Program-made: the position numbers and the translations under genes
DNA from: Gemmatimonadota bacterium
GTDB taxonomy: Bacteria; Latescibacterota; UBA2968
NCBI GenBank assembly: GCA_002714465.1
Contig: PAXL01000012.1
Location: forward strand, 182,434-243,061
Length of the DNA: 60,628 nucleotides
Direction of reading: 5' to 3'
Shown here: positions 35,653 to 44,248 of the stretch, in pieces
Position numbering within the stretch: position 1 is the stretch's first letter
Layout of the letters: each line of letters begins with the position of its first letter
Notes under the pieces: generated by a model
What the model saw: only the letters and a program-made list of their open reading frames with translations
Told to the model about the DNA's origin: nothing
Databases searched by the model: none

Positions 35653-36756
35653 TTAGAGATCCTCGACGCTTCCCGCAATCTCGTCTTTTGCGAGATGAAC
35701 AGTCTGGGTCGGGAACGCGATCTCAAGGCCCAGAACTTCGAGCCCACCCATTATCTTCATGTTCACGTCCTCTCGCACGGCCAGATACTCATCCCAAACG
35801 ATCGATTTCGTGAAATAGTAAACCATGATGTCAAGGCAGCTCGCACCGAAATCCGTGAACCGAACCAAGTAGAACTCTTGGTCGACACCGTCGTGCTCCT
35901 GCAGGATCTTTCGGATAGCGCCCACGGCGCCTGCCATCTGCGATGCCGACGTATCGTATGTCAGTCCAACGGTGATCCAGACCCGCCGGACCGGTCGTCT
36001 GTTCATGTTGTCGATAATGAAGTCCGCGAGCCTGCTATTGGGTACGTTGATCAGCGTCTTTTCGAACGTACGTATCCGTGTCGACCGAAACCCTATCTCC
36101 TCGACCACACCCTCTACCCCTCCATCCGGAGACTTCACCCAGTCACCGATCGTGAACGGTCGATCGACAAGCAGCATTATCGACCCAAACAGATCGGAAA
36201 GCGTCTTTTGAGCCGCCAGAGCGACGGCAAGACCTCCAACGCCAAGCCCCGCAATCAGTCCCGAAACTGAGTAGCCGAGGTTCTGCAGGACAAGCAGTGC
36301 GGCAAGAATCGCGACAACCACCTTCGAAGCTTTGGAGACGAGAGGAACGAGCTGATCGTCTAACGCCGAATCCGTTTTCTGTGCCCATCGGTGAAGAGCA
36401 CCGGTCAACACATCTACCAGACGAAGCATCAACCACGCTAGCAGAATGCTTACAAAAAAGGCGAGCCCCTTGTCCAGCCATTTTGCTACGAACTCCGGTG
36501 GTCTGAAGGATTCGATCGCCAGGAACAGACCGACGAGCACGATGCCCCACCCGATCGGCCTCTCGATCGCCTTGACTACGAGGTCGTCCACATCCGTCTT
36601 GCTCCGACTCGTCACACGACTCACAAACCCACCTAGGACGACTAGGAGGATGCGCCTTCCGACCAACCCGCCGAGAACGAACAGAAACGCGATACCGAGC
36701 TGCTTTATCGAAACAGCAGACGTCCAAACCTCAAGAAGTTGCCGATATTCTTCCAA
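35653..36756 (-). CDS. MscS-family mechanosensitive channel
   Basis: This 367-residue protein has four or five hydrophobic segments followed by the MscS core. The pore-lining helix is GLIAGLGVGGLAVALAAQKTLSDLFGSIMLLVDRPFTIGDWV (in pieces; about 168-210), with the small-residue Gly/Ala pattern of TM3. The cytoplasmic beta domain follows with GVVEEIGFRSTRIRTFEKTLINVPNS. The family opens under membrane tension to release solutes on osmotic downshift. The start is a TTG at 36756 with GAGGA about ten bases upstream. It is divergent from rsgA. Confidence 0.93.
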   Translation of the reverse strand: MEEYRQLLEVWTSAVSIKQLGIAFLFVLGGLVGRRILLVVLGGFVSRVTSRSKTDVDDLVVKAIERPIGWGIVLVGLFLAIESFRPPEFVAKWLDKGLAFFVSILLAWLMLRLVDVLTGALHRWAQKTDSALDDQLVPLVSKASKVVVAILAALLVLQNLGYSVSGLIAGLGVGGLAVALAAQKTLSDLFGSIMLLVDRPFTIGDWVKSPDGGVEGVVEEIGFRSTRIRTFEKTLINVPNSRLADFIIDNMNRRPVRRVWITVGLTYDTSASQMAGAVGAIRKILQEHDGVDQEFYLVRFTDFGASCLDIMVYYFTKSIVWDEYLAVREDVNMKIMGGLEVLGLEIAFPTQTVHLAKDEIAGSVEDL

Positions 36757-36789
36757 ATGAGTTCCTCACAGGTTTCGGGAGCCGCTACC

Positions 36790-36818
36790 TTGACACGCCA
36801 ACCGCCCAGATCTATTTT
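36790..36818 (+). promoter_or_regulatory. Putative sigma-70-type promoter for rsgA
   Basis: A perfect TTGACA (36790-36795) and TATTTT (36813-36818) are 17 bases apart in the short gap between the divergent MscS and rsgA genes. Transcription would start near 36825, leaving a short leader with GGAG six bases before the ATG at 36842. This supports the ATG over the GTG at 36830. Confidence 0.65.
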
Positions 36819-36841
36819 CGCCGCAAATCGTGGAGCGATGT

Positions 36842-37798
36842 ATGGAAGATACAGAAGGAATCGTCGTCAGGCAGCATCTTGGTCACTACTTTGTCTCGAT
36901 CGGCGAAAAACAGTGGGATTGTGCGGTCTCTAGCCGTCTGAGAAAGCAGCTCGAGTATCCGGAAGCGAGTCCGGGTTCCAGACGACGACGAGTGCAGCGC
37001 GTGCGGCGTGTCAAAGTCACCGATCCGGTCGTTATCGGAGACTGTGTCGCGATCGACAAGGGTGAAGACCTGACCGGCATGATTCGAGAGGTCCTGCCTC
37101 GCAGGAACAAGGTATCTCGGCGAGCCTCTGGATCAGGCAGAAAAGAGCAACTTCTGGCAGCGAACATCGATCGTCTTGTCACAGTCTTCGCCGTCACCGA
37201 TCCTGTCCCGGACTGGAACCTCTTGGACCGCATGCTCGCAATCGCAGAGTGGCAGGAACTTCCCTGCACGATCTGCATCAACAAGATGGACCTTGAACGC
37301 AGTTCAGTTCGGGACGTGACATCAATCTACGAAAGCGCGGGATACCGAGTCGTCTACACCAGCACAGAATCTGACCAAGGCAAAGATGAGTTCCGCGAAC
37401 TGCTCAGCGCAGGGACGACGCTCTTTGTTGGGCCATCAGGCGTCGGGAAGTCGAGCCTGCTAAACTGGCTGCAGCCGGGCTTGCAGCTTAGAACGAACGA
37501 GGTTAGTCACGTCATGGGAGACGGCCGACATACCACAACCCATCTCGAACTCGTCTCACTCGACAGCGGCGGACTTGTCGGCGACATCCCCGGCGTAAAG
37601 GAGTTCCGACTTTGGAACATCGGATCAGAGGACACACCCGGCCTCTTTCGCGAATTCGGCTCTTACCTTGGTTCGTGCCAGTTCTCAGATTGCTCGCACA
37701 TCCACGAACCCAACTGCGCGATCAAGGATGCGGTCAAAGGCGGAAACATCTCGCGCCTGAGGTATGAAAGTTACCGTCGCCTCCGCGAGGACCCTTAG
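36842..37798 (+). CDS. rsgA: Small ribosomal subunit biogenesis GTPase
   Basis: This 318-residue protein is RsgA (YjeQ), a circularly permuted GTPase that assists late 30S subunit maturation. The N-terminal OB-fold region is basic (RRRRVQRVRRVKV). The GTPase motifs occur in permuted order: G4 NKMD at 147-150, G1 GPSGVGKS at 197-204, then GDGRHTTTH and DIPG. The C-terminal zinc-binding cluster reads C-x5-C-x-H-x5-C (GSCQFSDCSHIHEPNC). The start is discussed with the promoter. Its stop overlaps by four bases with that of the convergent nucleoside hydrolase. Confidence 0.96.
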   Translation: MEDTEGIVVRQHLGHYFVSIGEKQWDCAVSSRLRKQLEYPEASPGSRRRRVQRVRRVKVTDPVVIGDCVAIDKGEDLTGMIREVLPRRNKVSRRASGSGRKEQLLAANIDRLVTVFAVTDPVPDWNLLDRMLAIAEWQELPCTICINKMDLERSSVRDVTSIYESAGYRVVYTSTESDQGKDEFRELLSAGTTLFVGPSGVGKSSLLNWLQPGLQLRTNEVSHVMGDGRHTTTHLELVSLDSGGLVGDIPGVKEFRLWNIGSEDTPGLFREFGSYLGSCQFSDCSHIHEPNCAIKDAVKGGNISRLRYESYRRLREDP

Positions 37799-38733
37799 CC
37801 CTTCAGCACCCGTTGTCTGAACAACCCAAGCACCTCCTCCGAGCTTACACCGACGGCAATTCGAGTCAAAACCCCCCGCCTCCTCGACTCTGGAAGCCCC
37901 TCCCTCTGGTCCACCACGAGTTGACCGAGCGTCAGTTCACCTTCGGTCTCAATGTCGCACCAGTATTCGACCACGTCGAACAGCTCTGGGCGCAACGCGT
38001 AGACAACGGCCGCAGGATCGTGGAGATACACACCGACGTATCCCCCGGCCTCTCTACCGAGCCCAACGACGATATCCGTTATTTCACAGAAAAACCTCGC
38101 GACACCGGATCCCATCGGCCGGATCTTGCGATCGATCTCTTCCGCAGGAATACCGACCTGATGCGTTACGTCGAGCGGGATCAGCGTTACCGCTGCCCGT
38201 GACTGGATCACTTCGCGAGCAGCGTGAGGATCTCCCACGAAATTGAACTCGGCCGTCGGCGACGAATTCCCCGGCTCGTTCGCCGCTCCCCCCATCACTA
38301 CCACCTGCTTGGCCCTAGCGAGCGTACCGGCTTCGATACGTTCTGCCAACGCAAGGTTCGTGAGCGGGCCGACCGCGAGCACCGTCACCTTTCCGGGGTG
38401 TGTGGTTAAAGTTTTCTGGATGAACTCAGAAGCACCCGGCCTTGCCTCTCGCTCAGAAGAGGCAAGTTCTGCGTTTCCGAGACCCGTCTCGCCGTGAACC
38501 TGCTTAGCGTGAACGGGTGCCCTGACGAGTGGCGCATCCGCCCCTGCATAAACCGGAATCTCACTCCTACCCGAAAAAGCGAGAACCTTCAGGGCATTGT
38601 CGACACCCGATCTCAACGGGACATTCCCGCTCACGACGGTCAGCGCCAAGATGTTTATTTCATCCGAGGCCAGGGCCAGCAAAATGGCCATTGCATCGTC
38701 GACACCGGGGTCGACATCTAGAATCACATCCAT
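37795..38733 (-). CDS. Inosine/uridine-preferring nucleoside hydrolase
   Basis: This 312-residue nucleoside hydrolase cleaves the N-glycosidic bond of ribonucleosides. The calcium-binding N-terminal motif DVDPGVDDAMAI lies at residues 6-17. VLAVGPLTNLA, VVVMGGAANEPGN and AEFNFVGDPHAA lie in the middle, and YLHDPAAVVYAL toward the end, where H and D complete the active site. No signal peptide is seen. The ATG is two bases after the stop of the M32 carboxypeptidase gene, so the two form a small operon. Likely role: salvage or catabolism of nucleosides. Confidence 0.94.
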   Translation of the reverse strand: MDVILDVDPGVDDAMAILLALASDEINILALTVVSGNVPLRSGVDNALKVLAFSGRSEIPVYAGADAPLVRAPVHAKQVHGETGLGNAELASSEREARPGASEFIQKTLTTHPGKVTVLAVGPLTNLALAERIEAGTLARAKQVVVMGGAANEPGNSSPTAEFNFVGDPHAAREVIQSRAAVTLIPLDVTHQVGIPAEEIDRKIRPMGSGVARFFCEITDIVVGLGREAGGYVGVYLHDPAAVVYALRPELFDVVEYWCDIETEGELTLGQLVVDQREGLPESRRRGVLTRIAVGVSSEEVLGLFRQRVLKG

Positions 38734-38735
38734 GA

Positions 38736-40238
38736 CTACAAACCGTAAAGCCCCGAATATTTCGTCGTCAGGTGGTTTACGAGAGGTTCGTGACTCAGTG
38801 GCTTGCCGGTGACCTCGACAGCAAGCTCTGCCGGGAGATACCGCATGCCCTGTCGATAGATCTTCTCCGTCAACCACGACTTCAGGGGTTCAAACTCCCC
38901 TGCCTCGAATTGAGCATCTAGATCGCCGACCTCTTCACGAGCTGTATCGAAGAACTGTGCGCCATACAGGTTGCCCAGCGTATACGTCGGGAAATACCCG
39001 ATCCCGCCACAGCTCCAGTGGATATCCTGCAGACAGCCGTCCGTATCGTTCTCGATCTCGAAACCGAAGTACATTTTAAACTTTTCGTTCCATAGACTCG
39101 GCACGTCGTCGACAGACAGGTCCTCCTCTATCAACGCCAGCTCCATCTCGAAGCGCAGGAGTATGTGGAGGTTGTAAGTGATCTCGTCCGCCTCCACGCG
39201 TATCGTCGACGGTCGGACACCATTGACGGCAAAAACGAAGTCTTCCACCGCCACATCTGACAGAGCTTCCGGGAATACCTCCTTCAGTTTTGGATAGAAG
39301 TAGCTCCAGAAGCTGGCCGATCGACCAACGAAATTCTCCCACATACGAGACTGTGATTCGTGGATTCCGAGCGAGACTGCCTCACCCATCGGCATCCCCC
39401 AGTGATCGGAGTCCAGCCCCTGCTCGTAAAGCCCGTGACCCGCCTCGTGCAGGATCCCGAAGAAGGCCTGATTGAGCTCGTTCCTGTCGTAACGCGTGGT
39501 GATCCGCGTGTCCCTTGGCCCGAGACCGCTGCAGAACGGATGTGTCGTCACATCCAAACGCCCAGATTCGAAGTCGAATCCAATCGCTTCAGCGGCCATC
39601 TTGCCAAACGATTCTTGGCGATCCTCTGCATAGTCTCGATGCAGGATCCCGAGATCGGGCTTACTATCCGCATTGCCGATAGCTTCTACAAGTGGAACCA
39701 GAGCGTCGCGGAGGTCCTTGAACACCTGCTTCAGGTTCTCGCTCGTTTCGCCTGGCTCGTAGTCGTCGAGGAGCGCATCATAGAGCCCACGACCATCGCT
39801 CAGCGCGCTCGCCTCTTCCTTCTTGAGCTTGACGATTTCGCCAAGGGTCGGCTTGAACGAAGCGTAGTCGTTCTTCTCTCGCGCGTCCGACCAGGCCTGT
39901 TGACCCACCGTCGTCACGCGCGCAATCTCCTCGACCAGCTCCTTCGGCAGTTTAGTCTGCCTGTCATAGAACCGTCTCCAGTGCCTTGTGTTCACCGCCT
40001 CAGGAGAGAGCGGATATCCCGCGTTCGCTTCCGCATCCTCCAGAAGACGGCCAACATCCGGATCCGTCATACGCGAATGGATTATTCCAGCAAGCAATGC
40101 GAGTTGATCCCCTCGATGCGAACTTCCACCCCTCGGCATATAAGTCCGCTCGTCCCATCCCAGAACGCCGGCACAAGAACCGAGAACCGAGGTCTCTTTC
40201 ATATGGTCATATAGCTTCTTGTATGCTTCCTTTGCCAT
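38736..40238 (-). CDS. Carboxypeptidase Taq-type metallopeptidase (M32)
   Basis: This 500-residue zinc carboxypeptidase of family M32 has the zinc motif HEAGHGLYEQ (HExxH), the upstream HPFCSGLGPRDTRITTRY and the downstream GIHESQSRMWENFVG (third zinc ligand and the M32-specific HES/GQ-like region), plus IRVEADEITYNLHI and GCLQDIHWSCGGIGYFPTYTLGN. Length is typical. The ATG at 40238 was preferred to a TTG at 40244; AGAGAG lies upstream. The enzyme removes C-terminal residues from peptides in the cytoplasm. Confidence 0.95.
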   Translation of the reverse strand: MAKEAYKKLYDHMKETSVLGSCAGVLGWDERTYMPRGGSSHRGDQLALLAGIIHSRMTDPDVGRLLEDAEANAGYPLSPEAVNTRHWRRFYDRQTKLPKELVEEIARVTTVGQQAWSDAREKNDYASFKPTLGEIVKLKKEEASALSDGRGLYDALLDDYEPGETSENLKQVFKDLRDALVPLVEAIGNADSKPDLGILHRDYAEDRQESFGKMAAEAIGFDFESGRLDVTTHPFCSGLGPRDTRITTRYDRNELNQAFFGILHEAGHGLYEQGLDSDHWGMPMGEAVSLGIHESQSRMWENFVGRSASFWSYFYPKLKEVFPEALSDVAVEDFVFAVNGVRPSTIRVEADEITYNLHILLRFEMELALIEEDLSVDDVPSLWNEKFKMYFGFEIENDTDGCLQDIHWSCGGIGYFPTYTLGNLYGAQFFDTAREEVGDLDAQFEAGEFEPLKSWLTEKIYRQGMRYLPAELAVEVTGKPLSHEPLVNHLTTKYSGLYGL

Positions 40239-40264
40239 TTCCAATCTCTCTAGTATGATTCCAT

Positions 40265-41085
40265 TTGATGCTAGATGCGTTGGATACTACCGGGCCAAAG
40301 ATTGGCCGTCAAGTACACGAGAAAGTCCAGAAAATGGGAGTGACCGAGAGCAACGGCCCAGAACGCGTCCAGGTTCAGTTGGCGAGCTACAAGAGTGAAC
40401 GGCAACGCGTGACCTTACCAGACTCAAGCCGGATCTGCTTAGTAGACCCGGAACACGCTGACCGGGTAAGACGAACAGGGCAGATCTTCTGGCTCCCGGT
40501 TGAACCCACATACGGCATCTTCGTGTGCGCCTATGCCGCCCTGTTCGCAATCCCGTCTTTCACGAATGAAGCCCTCGCCCGCCAGCCGGACCGTTTTACT
40601 CGCAAGAAGCTCCCAATGACAGTTCGCTTAACAAGCAGCTTCATCCTCGATGCCTTCGGCTATGACCGTCGCACCAACGGGAGCGCGAACTGCTCTACTC
40701 TCCTTCACCCGTGATCAGCAGCAATCACAACGAAATACAGACAAAGTCTCGAATTTCCGACGCACCAATGGCATACTTCGGTGTCCAACTGATACAGGGC
40801 GCCGAACGAGAATCCGGAGAGGCCGACGAAGAACGCTAGTGGCATCACGACTACTTGGCGAGCTTCTTCCGTAACGCGGGCTATACATTTCCTGACAAAG
40901 CCGGGTGCGAAGCTTATGTTGAACTTGTCGATAGGGAGCTGGCCGGTGATGAACACGTGGACCTCTGGAACAACGCGCTTCACGCTGCCGCCGAACTCGG
41001 TACGGACTTGACGGGTGAACAAATCGCTGCCAGACTTCCGCCTACTAGCCAGAAGCTATTCCTGAAAACCATCGAAACCACATAG
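40265..41085 (+). pseudogene. Unrecognised decayed gene upstream of the selenoprotein
   Basis: Two frames carry protein-like sequence that seems to belong together. Frame 2 (40265-40665) includes ERQRVTLPDSSRICLVDPE and FWLPVEPTYGIFVCAYAAL. Frame 1 (from about 40680) continues with ELLYSPSPVISSNHNEIQ, MAYFGVQLIQGAERESG, an in-frame TAG at 40837-40839, then WHHDYLASFFRNAGYTF and GTDLTGEQIAARLP to the stop at 41085. So at least one frameshift and one nonsense codon interrupt it. I do not recognise the family. An ATG at 40255 (MIPFDARCVGYYRAKDW) may be the original N terminus but has no ribosome site. The stop lies just before the Shine-Dalgarno of the selenoprotein, as in an operon. Confidence 0.5.
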
Positions 41086-41097
41086 GAGGAGAGAGCA

Positions 41098-41334
41098 ATG
41101 AAACTGGAGATCGAATACTGCGCGCAGTGAGGCTACGAAGACCAAACCGTCAGTTTGACGGACCAAATCTTGAAAACCTTCAAGCAGGACGTTGAAGCGT
41201 TCACATTGATTCCTTCGAGTGGAGGGCGCTTCGAAGTAACCCTGGACGGTGAGCTTATCTACTCCAAAATCCAAGAGAAGCGTTTCCCGGAGTATGGAGA
41301 AATAGAACCTCACCTGAAAAACAAAGTCAGCTAA
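41098..41334 (+). CDS. SelW/Rdx-family selenoprotein (TGA = selenocysteine)
   Basis: This 78-residue frame starts at an ATG with a strong Shine-Dalgarno (GGAGGAGAGAG) and reads MKLEIEYCAQ, an in-frame TGA at codon 11 (41128-41130), GYEDQTVSLTDQILKTF, then SSGGRFEVTLDGELIYSK and RFPEYGEIEPHL to TAA. This is the SelW/SelT/SelH (Rdx) thioredoxin-like family: a beta strand, the redox motif CxxU or CxxC, then GGRFEV...G.LI.SK. The TGA falls exactly at the second redox position (C8-A-Q-U11), and everything after it matches the family. A hairpin suited to a bacterial SECIS follows. The protein would be a small cytoplasmic redox protein. It needs selA, selB, selC and selD elsewhere in the genome. Confidence 0.85.
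41138..41171 (+). promoter_or_regulatory. Putative bacterial SECIS hairpin
   Basis: Eight bases after the TGA the mRNA can fold as AAGA (41138-41141) with UCUU (41168-41171), an internal loop, then CCGUC (41147-41151) with GACGG (41157-41161) closing the apical loop AGUUU. The loop has a G at its second position, 23 bases after the UGA, which agrees with the known bacterial SECIS pattern (G within the first two loop bases, loop 16-37 bases downstream). It would recruit SelB. Confidence 0.65.
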
Positions 41335-41483
41335 AACGAAAAAAAGCCGAGGATATATCTTCGCAGAGGCGGCCCTTTGCTTCTCTCCTCAAACTACTTC
41401 TAGGGTGTTTCAGCGACTCAGGGCTTTCATTCCTTAGGCCTACCCGCATCTTCGTGTTGGCTTTCTTCGGCCTTGGCAGTCAC

Positions 41484-43940
41484 TCAGTTTACAGACGATA
41501 CAACAGGCGTAACACTCCTCTCGGCAGCCTTCCCCTTCGACCGAACCCGACGCAGCTTGATCAGCGCACGATCGATCACCTTGTCGACGTGATCGACAAA
41601 AACAAGTTTGATACTCTTCCGAACGCTTTCCGGGATATCCTCGACATCCTTGCGATTGTCCTCCGGCAGGATCACCGCCTCGATCCCGGCTCGGTGAGCT
41701 GCGAGCACCTTATCCCTCACACCACCTATCGGCAGAACCTTGCCTCGAAGTGTGATCTCGCCGGTCATCGCGACTTCCTTCCGCACCGGTCTACCAGTGA
41801 AAATAGAAGCCAATACAGTCGCCATCGTCACCCCCGCAGAGGGTCCGTCTTTCGGGATGGCACCGGCTGGGATATGTATATGCAGGTCGTGCTCACTAGA
41901 GAACGACTCCGACAACCCGAGCTCTGCCCACCTTGACCGGACGTATGTCATCGCGGCTTCAGCCGATTCACGCATCACGTCTCCGACCTGACCGGTCAGC
42001 TTCATCCTTCCCTTCCCAGGCATCTTCGACGCTTCAACAAACAACACATCCCCGCCGACGGGCGTCCAGGCGAGTCCCGTTACGACGCCGACTTCGCTCG
42101 AAGCTTCGGCGGTCTCGTGTCTGAACCTTGCCGCGCCCAAATAGCCGGGAAGATCCGCCTCTTTCACGCGAATCCTTCGTACTCGGCCCTGTGCAAATTT
42201 CCGAGCTGCTTTGCGGCTGATCGTACCGATCTCGCGTTCTAGGTTCCGAAGACCTGCCTCGCGTGTGTAGCTGGCGATCACAGCCCTAAGTGCACCCTTG
42301 TCGATGTAGAGCTTCTTCGAGTTCAGACCGTGCTCGACCAGCTGTTTGGGAACCAAGTATCTTCGAGCGATCTCCAGCTTCTCCAACTCCGTGTAGCCAG
42401 ACAGCTCGAGAACCTCCATCCGGTCGAGGAGCGCCGCCGGAATCGTGTGGAGCGAGTTCGCTGTAGCGATAAACATCACCTTCGACAGATCGAACGGCAC
42501 ATCCAGATAATGATCGGTGAAGGTGTTGTTCTGCTCAGGATCAAGCACTTCGAGCAGAGCCGACGACGGATCGCCGCGAAAATCGGATCCCAGTTTATCG
42601 ATCTCATCGAGCATGAAGACGGGGTTGTTCGCCCCCGCTCTTCTCAGCCCCTGTATGATACGACCAGGAAGCGCACCGACGTATGTCCGTCGATGTCCTC
42701 GGATCTCAGACTCGTCCCGCACGCCGCCAAGCGACATGCGCACGAATTTGCGTCCAATCGATTCGGCGACGGACTTCCACAGAGATGTCTTTCCGACTCC
42801 TGGAGGCCCTACAAGGCAGAGGATCGGTCCCCGCATGTCGGCTTTCAGATGTCGAACCGCCAGATACTCGAGGATGCGCTCCTTCGGTCTATCAAGACCG
42901 TAGTGATCTTTATGAAGCTTCTTTTCCGCTGCCTTTACATCGAGCCGATCCTTGCTCGACTGCGACCAGGGCAGATTCACCATCCAATCTAGGTAGGTCC
43001 TTGAGACCCCGTACTCGGGTGACGCTTGCGGGGTTGTCTCCATGCGGCCCAACTCACGTTCCGCTTCGGCTTTGGCCTCTTCAGGCAGGTCTGCTTCCTC
43101 GACGCGCTTACGGAACTCCTCGACTTCCTGCGAGCCACCGCTGTCACCCAGTTCGTCCTGGATCGCCTTCAGCTGCTGCCTCAGGATATACTCACGCTGC
43201 TCTTCCTGAAGCGTACCGGCAGCCTCTGACTGGATCTTCTGACGAAGCTCGAGAATCTCGACCTCACGGTTCAGAAACTCATTCACTAACTCAAACCGGC
43301 GCCTGACGTTGAGCTCACCGAGGATCTCCTGCCGCTCCTCTAAATCCAGGTTCAGCTGTGTGCCGATGAAATCAATACGCTGTCCAGGCTCGGGGAGCGT
43401 GCCGAGCGCTTCGGCCATCTCGTTCGGAACGTTAGGTGCAAGCTCGACAGCCTTTCGGAACTGCCCGAGCACGTTCCGCTCCAAAGCCTCGAATCGAGTC
43501 GAGCTTTCGACCAAGTCCTCGAGGTCACGTACATACACGACGGGATGCGGCCCTTCTTTCGTGACCTTCTTGATACCCACACGTGAAACGCCGTGGACGA
43601 GCAGTTGAAGCCGCCCGTCGGGCATCCGTTGCGACCGGACAAGCTGTATTGCCGACCCTACTGGATACAGATCATCTTCTATCAGGGACGACGTGGGAAT
43701 AGACTTGCCATTCCCATTCGTCTCCTTCTGGATGCGCCCGAAAAGAGCGACAACTTTATGACCGGTCTTAAGAGCCACTTCGACCGTTTCGATCGCCTCC
43801 TCGTCTTCGATGACCAAGGGCGCGGCCATGTAAGGGTAGATCACGACCTCCGACGATGTAAGAAGAGGAAGAGTGGGCGGATAAGACCGCGGGGCAAGCG
43901 CTTCCTCCTCGACCGCGTTACCGTTTTCTGGGGTTGCCAT
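41484..43940 (-). CDS. lon: Lon protease, ATP-dependent
   Basis: This 818-residue protein is LonA. It has the N-terminal substrate-binding LON domain (about 20-215, starting [22 protein letters not shown]), a coiled helical linker, then the AAA+ module with Walker [13 protein letters not shown], Walker B VFMLDEID and a sensor region. The C-terminal protease domain has the catalytic serine in [13 protein letters not shown] and the lysine in [15 protein letters not shown]. It degrades misfolded and regulatory proteins. The ATG at 43940 has AGGAG upstream. It stands alone on its strand with its own promoter and is convergent with the selenoprotein gene. Confidence 0.97.
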   Translation of the reverse strand: MATPENGNAVEEEALAPRSYPPTLPLLTSSEVVIYPYMAAPLVIEDEEAIETVEVALKTGHKVVALFGRIQKETNGNGKSIPTSSLIEDDLYPVGSAIQLVRSQRMPDGRLQLLVHGVSRVGIKKVTKEGPHPVVYVRDLEDLVESSTRFEALERNVLGQFRKAVELAPNVPNEMAEALGTLPEPGQRIDFIGTQLNLDLEERQEILGELNVRRRFELVNEFLNREVEILELRQKIQSEAAGTLQEEQREYILRQQLKAIQDELGDSGGSQEVEEFRKRVEEADLPEEAKAEAERELGRMETTPQASPEYGVSRTYLDWMVNLPWSQSSKDRLDVKAAEKKLHKDHYGLDRPKERILEYLAVRHLKADMRGPILCLVGPPGVGKTSLWKSVAESIGRKFVRMSLGGVRDESEIRGHRRTYVGALPGRIIQGLRRAGANNPVFMLDEIDKLGSDFRGDPSSALLEVLDPEQNNTFTDHYLDVPFDLSKVMFIATANSLHTIPAALLDRMEVLELSGYTELEKLEIARRYLVPKQLVEHGLNSKKLYIDKGALRAVIASYTREAGLRNLEREIGTISRKAARKFAQGRVRRIRVKEADLPGYLGAARFRHETAEASSEVGVVTGLAWTPVGGDVLFVEASKMPGKGRMKLTGQVGDVMRESAEAAMTYVRSRWAELGLSESFSSEHDLHIHIPAGAIPKDGPSAGVTMATVLASIFTGRPVRKEVAMTGEITLRGKVLPIGGVRDKVLAAHRAGIEAVILPEDNRKDVEDIPESVRKSIKLVFVDHVDKVIDRALIKLRRVRSKGKAAERSVTPVVSSVN

Positions 43941-44011
43941 GGAGTGACTCCTGAGTTTCAGTCTGCACGCTCGGACACGAAATTTGTCCGCAAGTTCCGT
44001 ACCCACTCTTA

Positions 44012-44040
44012 TTGTAGAATCTATCTGATTCTATATCAAT
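44012..44040 (-). promoter_or_regulatory. Strong sigma-70-type promoter for lon
   Basis: On the minus strand TTGATA (44040-44035) and TACAAT (44017-44012) are 17 bases apart, both 5/6 to consensus, in an AT-rich patch that stands out from the surroundings. Transcription would start near 44005, leaving a leader of about 65 bases before the lon ATG. Confidence 0.7.
44016..44034. repeat. Inverted repeat filling the lon promoter spacer (operator candidate)
   Basis: TAGAATC-TATCT-GATTCTA is a perfect 7-5-7 inverted repeat lying between and touching the -35 and -10 elements of lon. A bound protein would block RNA polymerase, so this looks like a repressor operator. It does not match the CIRCE element used by HrcA. 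Confidence 0.5.
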
Positions 44041-44248
44041 ATCTTAGAATGCTTCTTCACACCTGCACTTGACCAACAGAGGAAGACATGCGTGCCAATT
44101 TGGCAGCCAAGGCAGACTATCCTCTACTTCTGTGACGCCTGACTGCTGATCTGGCCGCCTGAATCAGCGGAATCCTGTGACATCCCCGAAGCCGCGCTCT
44201 ATATTCGGGTCGCTTGACCACCCACATTCATCGCTAGGCAGACCGACT
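44041..44248. other. Intergenic region between lon promoter and FAD oxidase
   Basis: No gene was found in this part of the 308-base gap between the divergent lon and FAD oxidase genes. It contains a perfect palindrome TGCCAA-T-TTGGCA at 44094-44106 and a looser GCTGAT/ATCAGC pair at 44146-44169. The 44094 palindrome is a plausible operator for the downstream catabolic operon. No clear -35/-10 pair for that operon was seen. Confidence 0.4.

Noticed and set aside
15430..40839. Reassignment of TAG to an amino acid, suggested by in-frame TAG at 15430 and 40837
   Set aside because: TAG is the natural terminator of many intact genes here (for example at 1242, 3365, 37798 and the minus-strand stops at 3519, 23500, 25945, 28357, 34752, 38736), so the two sites are better explained by mutation or error.
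43941..44040. CIRCE (HrcA) element before lon
   Set aside because: The inverted repeat there does not match TTAGCACTC-N9-GAGTGCTAA.
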